A stretch of 64,000 bases of DNA from Ruminococcus sp. AF46-10NS (GCF_003474435.1 NZ_QRNF01000006.1:1-64000); one strand, 5' to 3'; positions 26,052-35,345 are shown, counted from the stretch's first letter. The notes: generated by a model not told the origin, from the letters alone. Made by a program: numbers and translations.

Positions 26052-26214
26052 ACCGGAAATCAAAGAGCAAAATGGTCTGAAAAGGATTGCCTGGAGGAGT
26101 GAATTCTGTTATCCTGTAAGAAAACAGCTGTAACAGCATGGAAGGGTTTTGAAAAGCAGAGTTTGGGAGAAGCAAAAAAGCAATACAGTAAAAGCAAGGG
26201 AGGTTTGAACCAAT

Positions 26215-27243
26215 ATGAAGATCATACATGAAAATGAATACGAGGAAACCATGAAAAATATCGTAACACCATATCTTCTGGCACGTAGAAGGGAGCTTTA
26301 TGTACCGGGTGCGGATTATCCGTTTCGTAACGAAAGCAAACGGATCACAGGTAAGATCCATATGCTGCAGTATCTGTCTGATATTGATATGCCTAAAGGT
26401 GTGGTAGTCATCAGCCACGGATTTACAGAATCAGCAGTGAAATATGATGAAGTGGCCTATTATTTTCTTAAGGAAGGCTATCACGTATATATTCCGGAGC
26501 ATTGCGGACATGGCCGCAGCTATCGTCTTACCGCAGATCCGTCTCTGGTTCACATCGATACATGGAGAAGATATATCCGGGATTTTCTGAAAGCATGCCG
26601 CTACATAAAGAGAGCACATCCGGATCTGCCACTTAACTTGTATGCACATTCCATGGGCGGTGCCATCGGTGGCATTGCAGCAGCCTGGGAGCCGGACTGG
26701 TTTCATAAGGTAATACTCTCTTCTCCAATGATCCGTCCTCTTACAGATAATGTACCGTGGCCGGCGGCTACCGGCATAGCACTGGAGAAATGTATTCTCG
26801 GAAAAGATGAGGAATATGTTGCCGGCCGAAAGCCTTACGATGGCAGTGGTTCTTTTGAGACAAGCTCCGCAACATCAAAACCAAGATACGAGAGATACAA
26901 AAATCTCCGTGCAGAACATAAGGAGCTCCAGACCTGGTCTCCATCCTACGGCTGGCTCTGGGCTTCTGCGGAAATGAGCTGGTATCTGCGTCTCTACGGA
27001 TGGAAAAAATATACGGCACCAATGCTGCTCATCCAGGCTCAGACCGAAGATCTGGTATCTGTCCGTGCCCTGAAAAATTTTGCCGGAAAGATCAATCGTC
27101 AGGGAAAAACGACCTGTGATTATATACATATGATCGGAACAAAGCATGAGATCTATGGAAGCAGAGGCAAGATACTGGAGAAATACTGGGGATATATATT
27201 TACATTCCTGGATGATACGGAAAATGATGCTGACCACAGATAA
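26215..27243 (+). CDS. Alpha/beta hydrolase, monoglyceride lipase/lysophospholipase-like
   Basis: 342 residues. The serine aminopeptidase S33/PldB-like fold shows VVVISHGFTESAVKYDEVAYYFLKEG (oxyanion-hole region), YAHSMGGAIGG with nucleophile Ser146, a late Asp in QAQTEDLVSV (about 279) and His311 in GTKHEIYGS. The nucleophile elbow is A-x-S-x-G, not G-x-S-x-G. There is no signal peptide, so the enzyme is cytosolic and probably cleaves an acyl ester of a lipid or similar compound. Start follows AAGGGAGG with normal spacing. It is flanked by intergenic regions on both sides. Confidence 0.85.
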   Translation: MKIIHENEYEETMKNIVTPYLLARRRELYVPGADYPFRNESKRITGKIHMLQYLSDIDMPKGVVVISHGFTESAVKYDEVAYYFLKEGYHVYIPEHCGHGRSYRLTADPSLVHIDTWRRYIRDFLKACRYIKRAHPDLPLNLYAHSMGGAIGGIAAAWEPDWFHKVILSSPMIRPLTDNVPWPAATGIALEKCILGKDEEYVAGRKPYDGSGSFETSSATSKPRYERYKNLRAEHKELQTWSPSYGWLWASAEMSWYLRLYGWKKYTAPMLLIQAQTEDLVSVRALKNFAGKINRQGKTTCDYIHMIGTKHEIYGSRGKILEKYWGYIFTFLDDTENDADHR

Positions 27244-27380
27244 ATATTTTTATTACAGGTGGGTCACATATTTGATAACAGGATTGGCAGCTTTTATTCA
27301 CTTTCTTTCTTTATCATAGTAAAATTATAAAGCTTTTCTCTTATACATTCGACAGAAAATGTGATATAATCTAACGAATC

Positions 27381-27419
27381 GTCTTTTTTTGTACAGACAA
27401 ACGTACAATCCAAAAAGAC
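27381..27419 (+). promoter_or_regulatory. Hairpin in the AGCS transporter leader
   Basis: TATAAT at 27365-27370 marks a likely -10 box. The start of the transcript then folds as GTCTTTTT-TTGTAC / GTACAA-TCC-AAAAAGAC with an eight-base loop. No T-run follows; it may control or stabilise the message. Confidence 0.35.
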
Positions 27420-27446
27420 AAAATTAAATAAGGGAAGGGTTATAGA

Positions 27447-28843
27447 ATGTTATCTGTTATTGAATCAGTGAATGCTGCCGTAAACAATTTTATATGGGGC
27501 GTTCCTGCGATGATCTGTATTATTGGTGTAGGTCTTTATTTAAGTATCCGCACGAATTTTCTCCAGATCCGGAAATTCCCCTATGCCATCAGGGTCACTA
27601 TCGGACGTATGCTTCGGAAAAGAGAAGCTTCCGATGGAAGTCTGACACCGTTTCAGGCTGTTTGTACCGCATTGGCTGCTACCGTGGGAACCGGAAATAT
27701 TGCAGGTGTTGCAGGTGCCATTGCCATCGGAGGACCGGGTGCCGTGTTCTGGATGTGGATTTCCGCACTTCTTGGAATGTGTACGAAGTTTTCCGAGGTT
27801 ACACTCGCTGTACATTTCCGCGAAACCAATGCCAACGGAGATCTGGTTGGAGGACCAATGTATTACATTAAGAATGGTCTTAAGAAACACTGGCACTGGC
27901 TGGCGTATCTGTTTTCCGCTTTCGGTGTGCTTACTGTTTTCGGAACCGGAAATGCAACTCAGGTTAATACCATTACAACAGCTATTGATTCTGCACTGAT
28001 CAATTACAATGTGATCGCTGCAGACAATACTTCTACGGTAAACCTTGTTATGGGGATCATCCTTGCGATTCTTGTGGCAATGATCCTGCTTGGCGGAATC
28101 AAAAGGATCGGCCAGGTTACAGAAAAGCTGGTACCGTTTATGGCATTGTTTTATATTATTCTTGCCGTCGGTGTAGTTATCATCAACTGGAAAAATGTTC
28201 CGGGTGTTTTCAGCGCTATCATCAGAGGGGCATTTAATCCGGCATCTGTGACAGGCGGTGTAGTAGGAAGCTTTTTCATGAGTATGAAAAAAGGTGTTTC
28301 CAGAGGTATTTTTTCCAATGAGGCAGGTCTTGGTACCGGTTCCATCGCACATGCCTGTGCAGACACCAGAAAACCTGTAAAACAGGGGCTTTTCGGGATC
28401 TTTGAGGTATTCACGGACACGATCGTGATCTGTACGCTGACAGCACTTGTTATCCTCTGCAGCGGGGTGCCGGTTGGTTATGGCGCAGCAGCAGGAGCAG
28501 AGCTTACCATCAGCGGCTTTACCAGTACATACGGAAACTGGGTTTCCATCTTTACAGCAGTTGCCATGTGCTGCTTCGCATTTTCCACTATCATTGGATG
28601 GGGACTTTACGGAGCCAGATGTGCGGAGTTTCTTTTTAAGGAAAAAGCTATCAGCCTTTTATGGTGCTGTACTCTCTGGTAGCGATCATCGGCGCAACTG
28701 TTGATCTCGGACTTCTCTGGAGTATTGCTGAGACCTTCAACGGTCTTATGGCGATCCCCAACCTGATCGCAGTATTCCTGCTTTCCGGTGTGGTTGTAAA
28801 GCTTGTGAAGGAGTACTTTGCCGGAGAAGGAAAGAACGCCTGA
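27447..28843 (+). CDS. AGCS sodium/alanine symporter, frame break near 28650
   Basis: The first 405 residues are a typical AGCS (DAACS-like) symporter: WGVPAMICIIGVGLYLSI, GTGNIAGVAGAIAIGGPGAVFWMW and FSNEAGLGTGSIAHA are family signatures. The frame then breaks and a second frame continues with PFMVLYSLVAIIGATVDLG to a TGA at 28841-28843. One added base near 28650 joins them into about 465 residues, the family length. These carriers import alanine or glycine with sodium. The T-box leader of the TRAP genes begins right after. Confidence 0.85.
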
Positions 28844-28864
28844 AGGAGTTTTTGAAAAAAAAAC

Positions 28865-28893
28865 TTGACTATCAAAACAAACAGAGTTAGAAT
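28865..28893 (+). promoter_or_regulatory. Promoter of the T-box leader
   Basis: TTGACT (28865-28870), 17-base spacer, TAGAAT (28888-28893), placing the start of transcription just before the T-box. Confidence 0.6.
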
Positions 28894-28899
28894 TTGTTT

Positions 28900-29195
28900 A
28901 GCTCATTAAAGAGTTAACACATAACAAAAGTAAATTCCATGAAGGGAATCAGTAGAGACAGAGGAACCGTCTTCAGAGAGCTGTGACTGGTGTGATGCAG
29001 CGTCGGAACTGCCTTGAATATCATCCCTGAGAAGGAAAGCCGAAAGTTTTCGATAAGTAAGTAGGTTTTCACGGGTGCTTCCCGTTACAGAAGTCGCGTA
29101 TGCCGGTACGTTGCAGAATCGTGCTTGTTTCAATGGAGAAACAGGGTGGTTGCGGAATTTTATATCCGTCCCTGAGAGGGGACGGATTTTTTTTA
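28900..29195 (+). ncRNA. T-box riboswitch (tRNA-sensing leader)
   Basis: Typical T-box pieces occur in order: the stem I AGTA bulge region (AATCAGTAGAGAC), the apical stem I sequence AGAGAGCTGTGACTGG and TGTGATGCAG, the specifier segment GAATATCATCCCTGAG (29016-29031), AAGTAGG with CACGGG...CCCGTTA, the T-box core AGGGTGGTTGCGG (29143-29155; first eight bases as in the consensus) and a terminator CCGTCCC-TGAGA-GGGGACGG with eight T. The specifier reads ATC (Ile) if the base after it is the usual purine, or TAT (Tyr) in the other register. It controls the TRAP genes downstream. Confidence 0.9.
29163..29194 (+). terminator. T-box terminator stem
   Basis: ATCCGTCCC and GGGGACGGAT pair and are followed by eight T. 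This is the off state of the T-box switch; the competing antiterminator uses the AGGGTGG core. Confidence 0.85.
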
Positions 29196-29262
29196 TCCAA
29201 AAACATTTTAAACCACGGGGTAAGGATCTGAAACCGGAAAAATATACAAAAGGGGAAAGAGT

Positions 29263-29766
29263 ATGAAAGTGTACAAAAAACTCATGAACGCACTTGCAGC
29301 AGTAGAAAAAATCGTACTGGTTATTTCCACACTGCTGATCCTTGTGCTGACTGTGGGAAATGTATTTTCCCGTAAGGTCATCCATCGCTCATGGTCTTTT
29401 ACAGAAGAGCTTGTTGTAGCGGTGTTTGTTCTCATTACACTTCTGGCAGCAGCACTTGCCTGTCGTGAAAAGGGAGGACTGGTAAGTCTGACACTGTTTA
29501 CGGACCGTCTTCCGAAAAAACTGGAAAAACCATCTGTGATCCTGATTACGGTTCTCAGCATTGTTTTTTCCGCAATCCTGTTTAAATACGGAATGGACAA
29601 AGTTCTCACACAGCTTGCAAACGGTAAGAGAACTTTCGTACTGAACTGGCCGGAGTGGATCTTCTGGTCCTTCGTGCCGATCGGAGCAGGCTGCATGATC
29701 CTTCATTTTATTGAGTACTGCCTGGACTTCTGCCTGAAAAAAGATGATGAAAAGGAGGACAAATAA
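29263..29766 (+). CDS. dctQ: TRAP transporter small permease (DctQ)
   Basis: 167 residues with four hydrophobic helices, the normal DctQ topology. Signature parts include NVFSRKVIHRSWSFTEELVVAVFVLITLLAAALACREKGG and a C-terminal FVPIGAGCMILHFIEYCLD. DctQ forms the membrane unit of a TRAP transporter together with DctM, using a sodium gradient to import organic acids delivered by a substrate-binding protein. It stops directly before the DctM start (adjacent codons) and is the first gene after the T-box. AAGGGG precedes the ATG. Confidence 0.92.
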   Translation: MKVYKKLMNALAAVEKIVLVISTLLILVLTVGNVFSRKVIHRSWSFTEELVVAVFVLITLLAAALACREKGGLVSLTLFTDRLPKKLEKPSVILITVLSIVFSAILFKYGMDKVLTQLANGKRTFVLNWPEWIFWSFVPIGAGCMILHFIEYCLDFCLKKDDEKEDK

Positions 29767-32700
29767 ATGATCAGTGCAATCTTATTTATCTCCTTCTTTA
29801 TTTTCCTGATCCTGGGACTTCCCATTGCGATCTGTCTGGGGCTGTCATCCGTATGTGCCATCCTTTATTCCGGCACATCTCTGACGATCGTAGCTACAAA
29901 CATGTACTCAGGAATCAGTAAATTCCTGCTTCTTGCCATCCCGTTCTTCGTTCTGTCCGGAAACATCATGGCAAAAGCCGGTATTTCCAAACGACTGATC
30001 AACTTTGTAGATACCTGCGTAGGACATAAAAAGGGCGGTATCGCTATTGTATGTGTTATCGTAGCCTGCTTCTTCGGAGCGATCTCCGGTTCCGGTCCTG
30101 CAACTGTTGCGGCACTTGGAGCAGTTCTGATCCCGGCTATGGTTGAGCAGGGCGGTTTCTCCGCACCGTTTTCCACGGCATTGATGGCAACCTCCAGTTC
30201 CATCGCCATTGTCATACCGCCGAGTATCGCATTCGTTGTATATGCTTCCATCACAGGTGTATCTATTGCAGATATGTTTATGGCTGGTATCGTTCCGGGA
30301 CTTCTGATGGGTGTTGCTCTTGTGATCATCGTTATGATCGAGGCAAAGAAACACAACATTCAGCCATCCCGTGAAAAAGCTTCCGCAAAAGCGCGTTGGG
30401 ATACATTTAAAGATGCATTCTGGGGATTCCTGATGCCGGTTATCATCCTCGGAGGAATTTACGGCGGTATCTTTACACCAACTGAGGCTGCAGCGGTATC
30501 CGTTGTTTACGGTCTGTTTGTTGGTATGGTGATCTACCGTGAGGTTAAGCTCAAAGACCTGTTTGACATTCTTGTTGACTCTGCAAAGACAACCGGCGGA
30601 ATCATGCTGATCGTGGCAAGTGCTTCCCTGTTTTCTTTTGTATGTACCAAGTTTGGTATTGCAAATGCGGCATCTGAGCTTCTTGCCGGCATTGCACATA
30701 ATCAGTTTACTTTCCTTTTGATCGTAAACATCATTTTCCTGATCGCAGGATGCTTCATTGATGCAAACTCTGCGATGTACATTTTTGTACCAATCATGCT
30801 TCCGGTATGTAAGGCTCTGGGCTATGATGTGGTAGCATTCGGTGTTATGGCAACAGTTAACCTTGCGATCGGACAGGTAACACCTCCTGTAGGTGTAAAC
30901 CTTTTTGTTGCTATCAGTATCAAGATCAAAAAAGGTCTGGAGGTTACTCTTCAGCAGATCTCCAGAGCAGTTATGCCGATGATCGCTGCATCCGTTGCAG
31001 TTCTTCTGATCATCACTTATATTCCGGCTGTTTCCACAGCTCTTCCGAAGGCGCTTGCAAAAGAGGGCTCCTATACAGGAGACCAGTCCTCTGACACAGG
31101 AAGCCAGAGCTCCAAGGATGCAGGAGACGGAAGCGATTCCTTTAATACCATCGCTGATTACAGTGATCTTGACTGGCCGGAGATGACATGGAACTTCGCA
31201 TGCTCTACAACTGAGACAAGTACCTGGGCTGACGGAGGACGTAAGTTCGGTGAGCTTATGGAAAAAGCAACCGGTGGAAAAGTCAAGGTTAATATTTATG
31301 CAGCAGACCAGCTGACAAACGGAAATCAGTCCGAGGGAATCCAGGCACTGATGAACGGAGACCCGGTACAGATCTCCATGCATTCCAATCTGATCTACTC
31401 TGCATTTGACCCGAGATTTAATGTAGTATCTCTGCCGTTTATCTATGATTCCTACGATGACGCAGATGCAAAATTTGACGGTGAGGCAGGAGAAAAGCTG
31501 AAAGAAATTCTTGGCGAGTACGGACTTCACTGTATGGGAATCGCAGAGAACGGTTTCCGTGAGCTGACAAACAGCAAGAATGAAGTAAAAACAGTAGACG
31601 ACATGAAGAACCTGAAGGTTCGTGTGGCCGGTTCCAACCTTCTTATGGAATGCTATAAGAGATGGGGCGCAGATGCCACAAACATGAACTGGTCCGAGAC
31701 CTACACAGCACTTCAGCAGAACACTGTAGAGGGTGAGGAGAACCCGTTGCCTGCTATCGATGCAGCCAGCGTACAGGAGGTACAGCCGTACTGCTCCATG
31801 TGGGATGCAATCTATGACTGTCTGTTCTTCTGTATCAACCAGGATATCTATGACAGCCTGACACCGGAACAGCAGCAGGTTGTTGATGAGGCAGGTCAGA
31901 AGGCTGTTGAGTATGAGCGTTACATCAATCGTTCCGGCGATGAGGAGATCATGAGTCGCTGGGAGAAGAGCAACGGTGTGACCTTTACAAAGAAAGAGGA
32001 TATGGATATCGATTCTTTCAAGAAAGCAGTAGACGGAATCGACGACTGGTTTGTAAACGAGCTTAAGAGTGAAGGCTATGACGATGCACAGGATCTTGTA
32101 GATCTGTTTACAGAGGATTCTGTAGATACAGTGGAGGATTACAGTGATCTGAACTGGCCTGAGACAACCTGGAACTTTGCATGCTCTACAACAGAGACAA
32201 GCACCTGGGCTGATGGAGGACGTAAGTTCGGTGAGCTTATGGAAAAAGCAACCGGCGGAAAAGTCAAAGTCAATATTTACGCAGCGGATCAGCTGACAAA
32301 CGGAAATCAGTCCGAGGGAATCCAGGCACTGATGAACGGAGATCCGGTACAGATCTCCATGCATTCCAATCTGATCTACTCTGCATTTGACCCGAGATTT
32401 AATGTAGTATCCCTGCCGTTCATCTATGATTCCTATGATGATGCAGATGCGAAGTTTGACGGCGAGGCCGGAGACAAGCTGAAGGAGATCCTTAACGGCT
32501 ACGGACTCCACTGCATGGGTATTGCAGAGAACGGATTCCGTGAGCTGACAAACAGCAAACATGAAGTAAAAACAGTGGACGATATGAAGAACCTGAAGGT
32601 TCGTGTGGCCGGTTCCAACCTTCTTATGGAGTGCTATAAGAGATGGGGCGCAGATGCCACAAACATGAACTGGTCCGAGACCTACACAGCACTTCAGCAG

Positions 32701-33099
32701 AATACCGTAGAGGGCGAGGAGAATCCGTTACCTGCTATCGATGCAGCCAGTGTACAGGAGGTACAGCCGTACTGCTCTATGTGGGATGCTATTTATGACT
32801 GTCTGTTCTTCTGTATCAACCAGGATGTCTACGATGCACTGACACCGGAACAGCAGGCTGTTGTTGATGAGTGCGGTCAGAAAGCTGTAGAGTATGAGCG
32901 TTATATCAACCGTTCCAGTGATGATGAGATCAAAGCACGCTGGGCCAAGAAGAATGGTGTAACATTTACAGAGAAAGACGACATGGATATCGATTCCTTC
33001 AAAAAAGCAGTAGACGGAGTAGATGAGTGGTTCGTTAAGGAACTGAAAGATCAGGGATATGATGACGGCCAGGATCTTGTAGACTTGTTTACAAAGTAA
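29767..33099 (+). CDS. TRAP large permease (DctM) fused to two tandem DctP-type substrate-binding domains
   Basis: 1110 residues where DctM alone has about 430. Residues 1-430 are a full DctM (FFGAISGSGPATVAALGA, GIFTPTEAAAVSVVYG, GQVTPPVGVNLFVAIS). After the last hydrophobic helix a linker of about 28 residues, rich in Ser, Asp and Gly, leads into two DctP domains (about 462-786 and 789-1110). Each carries the family features LTNGNQSEGIQALMNGDP, RVAGSNLLMECYKRWGA with the carboxylate-binding Arg and a WSETYTALQQNTVEGEENPL segment. The domains are nearly identical to each other. No stop, signal peptide or lipobox lies between permease and domains, so the fusion appears genuine. It needs the C-terminus outside the cell. 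Which acid it carries is unknown; T-box control points to an amino acid or its 2-oxo acid. Confidence 0.9.
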   Translation: MISAILFISFFIFLILGLPIAICLGLSSVCAILYSGTSLTIVATNMYSGISKFLLLAIPFFVLSGNIMAKAGISKRLINFVDTCVGHKKGGIAIVCVIVACFFGAISGSGPATVAALGAVLIPAMVEQGGFSAPFSTALMATSSSIAIVIPPSIAFVVYASITGVSIADMFMAGIVPGLLMGVALVIIVMIEAKKHNIQPSREKASAKARWDTFKDAFWGFLMPVIILGGIYGGIFTPTEAAAVSVVYGLFVGMVIYREVKLKDLFDILVDSAKTTGGIMLIVASASLFSFVCTKFGIANAASELLAGIAHNQFTFLLIVNIIFLIAGCFIDANSAMYIFVPIMLPVCKALGYDVVAFGVMATVNLAIGQVTPPVGVNLFVAISIKIKKGLEVTLQQISRAVMPMIAASVAVLLIITYIPAVSTALPKALAKEGSYTGDQSSDTGSQSSKDAGDGSDSFNTIADYSDLDWPEMTWNFACSTTETSTWADGGRKFGELMEKATGGKVKVNIYAADQLTNGNQSEGIQALMNGDPVQISMHSNLIYSAFDPRFNVVSLPFIYDSYDDADAKFDGEAGEKLKEILGEYGLHCMGIAENGFRELTNSKNEVKTVDDMKNLKVRVAGSNLLMECYKRWGADATNMNWSETYTALQQNTVEGEENPLPAIDAASVQEVQPYCSMWDAIYDCLFFCINQDIYDSLTPEQQQVVDEAGQKAVEYERYINRSGDEEIMSRWEKSNGVTFTKKEDMDIDSFKKAVDGIDDWFVNELKSEGYDDAQDLVDLFTEDSVDTVEDYSDLNWPETTWNFACSTTETSTWADGGRKFGELMEKATGGKVKVNIYAADQLTNGNQSEGIQALMNGDPVQISMHSNLIYSAFDPRFNVVSLPFIYDSYDDADAKFDGEAGDKLKEILNGYGLHCMGIAENGFRELTNSKHEVKTVDDMKNLKVRVAGSNLLMECYKRWGADATNMNWSETYTALQQNTVEGEENPLPAIDAASVQEVQPYCSMWDAIYDCLFFCINQDVYDALTPEQQAVVDECGQKAVEYERYINRSSDDEIKARWAKKNGVTFTEKDDMDIDSFKKAVDGVDEWFVKELKDQGYDDGQDLVDLFTK
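31159..33090 (+). repeat. In-gene tandem duplication of the substrate-binding domain
   Basis: Two copies of about 980 bases, starting at GATTACAGTGATCT near 31159 and 32137. Long runs are the same base for base (for example around 31330-31420 and 32308-32398), with most changes near the ends of the unit. Such identity means recent duplication or ongoing gene conversion. Confidence 0.85.
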
Positions 33100-33133
33100 T
33101 CTTCATACATGATCATAAAAGAATAAAATAGCC

Positions 33134-33180
33134 GGAAAGAGGCAGTTCTGAGAGAATTTTTCAGGACCGCCTCTTTTCTT
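33134..33180 (+). terminator. Terminator after the TRAP operon
   Basis: AAAGAGGC (33136-33143) pairs with GCCTCTTT (33169-33176), with inner pairing GTTCTG/CAGGAC and a T-rich tail. Confidence 0.75.
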
Positions 33181-33324
33181 TGCGGAAAAAAGATTATATA
33201 CTGATAGCAGTCCGGCGTTTGTCGGACGGGAGATTATTGAATATGCCCGGAACATGAGTAAAGCATATATTCACATTTTATTTTACTGTATGCTCCGGAG
33301 AGCTGATAAAGTAAAGGAAGAAAT

Positions 33325-34257
33325 ATGATAAAGATCGATCTGATAACCGGATTTCTCGGATCCGGGAAGACAACATTTATAAAAAAATATGCCTCTTATC
33401 TTCTGAAAAAAGGCATGAACATCGGTATCCTGGAAAATGATTTCGGGGCAGTGAATGTGGATATGATGCTGCTTCAGGATCTGATGGGAGACAACTGTGA
33501 GCTGGAGATGGTTTCCGGTGGCTGTGACGCAGACTGTCACAGACGTCGCTTTAAGACAAAACTGATCGCCATGGGAATGTGCGGTTATGACCGTGTTATT
33601 GTAGAACCATCCGGAATCTTTGATGTGGATGAGTTTTTTGATGCCCTTCATGAAGAACCACTGGATAAATGGTATGAGATCGGAAATGTGATCGCCATTG
33701 TAGATGCAAAGCTGGCAGAGGATTTTTCAGCGGAAGCGGATTATCTTCTGGCTTCTGAGGTGGCAGATGCAGGTTGTGTACTTCTGAGCAGAAGTCAGGA
33801 GGCCACGGAGAAAGAAATTCAAAGTACAAAAGAACATCTCAATCGTGCTCTTGGTCAGATCCAGTGTAAGCGCCGCCTGAAGAGTGAAATTCTGGATGGA
33901 AACTGGGATGATCTTACAGATACAGATCTGGAGAAGATTCTGGACTGCGGATACGTAGCGGAAGATTATGTAAAGGAATCCTATGCAGAAGGTGGCGGAT
34001 TTGATTCCCTGTTTTTTATGAATGTGCATAAGAGTGAAGCAGAGCTTCGGGAAACTGCGGAAAAAATCCTGAATGATCCATCCGGCGGAGCTGTTTTTCG
34101 TGTAAAAGGTTTTCTAAAAAAAGAGGACGGACAGTGGCTGGAGCTCAATGCCACCCGTCATGAGATCAGCATCCGGCCAACGAAACTTGGTCAGGAGATT
34201 ATGATCGTCATCGGTGAAAAACTGAACAAAGAGGTAATTGATGGATACTGGAAATAA
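33325..34257 (+). CDS. CobW/COG0523 GTPase with CDADC variant motif
   Basis: 310 residues. G1 is GFLGSGKTTFIKK (9-21). The usual metal-binding C-x-C-C motif of COG0523 proteins is replaced by GGCDADC (Cys67, Cys71). The C-terminal CobW domain is present (GGAVFRVKGFLKKEDGQWLELN). These GTPases deliver zinc, cobalt or other metals to target proteins. This is the first of three family members between 33325 and 38158, which suggests a dedicated metal-allocation unit. Its end overlaps the next gene by 17 bases. AAGGAAG precedes the ATG. Confidence 0.88.
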   Translation: MIKIDLITGFLGSGKTTFIKKYASYLLKKGMNIGILENDFGAVNVDMMLLQDLMGDNCELEMVSGGCDADCHRRRFKTKLIAMGMCGYDRVIVEPSGIFDVDEFFDALHEEPLDKWYEIGNVIAIVDAKLAEDFSAEADYLLASEVADAGCVLLSRSQEATEKEIQSTKEHLNRALGQIQCKRRLKSEILDGNWDDLTDTDLEKILDCGYVAEDYVKESYAEGGGFDSLFFMNVHKSEAELRETAEKILNDPSGGAVFRVKGFLKKEDGQWLELNATRHEISIRPTKLGQEIMIVIGEKLNKEVIDGYWK

Positions 34258-35260
34258 TATTACGGGAAAAACAGCGCCGGAGAGATATGTTTCCGGGAAG
34301 TCTTTTGAGGAGCTGCCTGATGCGTTCCGGAAGCTGGCAGAGCTGCTTGGTGAGGATCAGTTTGAGCTGGTTGCGATAAATGAAAATTATGTATGTGACG
34401 GGGAGATACGTCTTGTATATCTCATGAATGACGCAGTGGAAAGTTTTCTCGTTTTCGGAAATGCCCGCATGACTGGTGTATACAAGCCGGATTACGAGGG
34501 GGAGATTCTGGCAGACTTAAGTCGGCAGGGAAAGGAATATATTCTGGTTGTGCATCAGGAGGATACAGTAGTTACCCTGTTTTTTGAAACCCTTACCCTG
34601 GAAAAGCATCTCTACGATTACAGTCAGATCGGACATTTCTGGGTGGAAGGCTATGAATATTTACGCCAGCTGGAATACAGACTGGCTATCCTTCGAGATA
34701 AATATGATTATATTGGTGGAGACAGCTGCAATGCCCTAGAAGAAAAACTGGCTGCACTTGTGGAATTTCCGCCGTTGAATTACTGTTGTTATCCTGCAGT
34801 ATCTGAGCAATATATCGTACCGAGGGAAAACCCGTGGATTCCTTCGGAAAAAGCATTTAAAGTAATGGAAGAAGTGACTGCGGAAGCAGGGGACAGATCG
34901 TTTGGAAGATGGCTTGGTATTTATCGGAGATTTCCATTTAAGTGGGTGGCCAGACGACTGGCTGTGATGCTTCATAAGACCAGACATATCCGGATAACAG
35001 AGTGTCTTCTGGAAGAACTTGGCAAAGCATCCGAGGGATATGGAAATCGGTCTTTTGGAAAAAAAGCAGATGAGCAGCTGAAGGCTCTGACAGAGAAAGC
35101 CAGAGCAAAGCAGACAGAACTGAAGGCCAAAGGTATAGAATCTCAGATTTTAAGAGAAGAACCGTTTACTATTGCCAGAGATTCCATCGGATTTAAGGTA
35201 TATCTTATGAAATGGCAGAAAGGCAGAAAAGACTGCACTGTTGAAATAGAAGAAATGTGA
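34241..35260 (+). CDS. Unknown protein coupled to the first CobW GTPase
   Basis: 339 residues from ATG 34241, which follows GAGG and overlaps the GTPase stop. I do not recognise it firmly; it may belong to a Firmicutes-only domain of unknown function (DUF3878 is one candidate). The protein is soluble, acidic in the N-terminal half (FELVAINENYVCDGEIRLVYL, QIGHFWVEGYEYLRQLEYRL) and basic in the C-terminal half (Lys/Ala/Glu helix from about 275). A central CCYPAVSEQYIVPRENPWIP stretch has a Cys pair that might bind metal. Overlap with the GTPase gene suggests it is a target or partner. Confidence 0.7.
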   Translation: MDTGNNITGKTAPERYVSGKSFEELPDAFRKLAELLGEDQFELVAINENYVCDGEIRLVYLMNDAVESFLVFGNARMTGVYKPDYEGEILADLSRQGKEYILVVHQEDTVVTLFFETLTLEKHLYDYSQIGHFWVEGYEYLRQLEYRLAILRDKYDYIGGDSCNALEEKLAALVEFPPLNYCCYPAVSEQYIVPRENPWIPSEKAFKVMEEVTAEAGDRSFGRWLGIYRRFPFKWVARRLAVMLHKTRHIRITECLLEELGKASEGYGNRSFGKKADEQLKALTEKARAKQTELKAKGIESQILREEPFTIARDSIGFKVYLMKWQKGRKDCTVEIEEM

Positions 35261-35316
35261 CGAAATATGCAGGGATTCTCCCTGAATATCTGTGAAGTGT
35301 TTTTGACTGGCGGGGA

Positions 35317-35345
35317 TTGCTTTTTTAAAAACACTGGGGTATAAT
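35317..35345 (+). promoter_or_regulatory. Predicted promoter of the small-protein gene
   Basis: TTGCTT (35317-35322), 17-base spacer, TATAAT (35340-35345), about 100 bases before the start at 35454. Confidence 0.5.

Noticed and set aside
29908..32562. 884-residue open frame on the minus strand opposite the TRAP fusion gene
   Set aside because: It mirrors the codon pattern of the plus-strand DctM/DctP gene, is absurdly Cys- and His-rich and has no family match or ribosome binding site.
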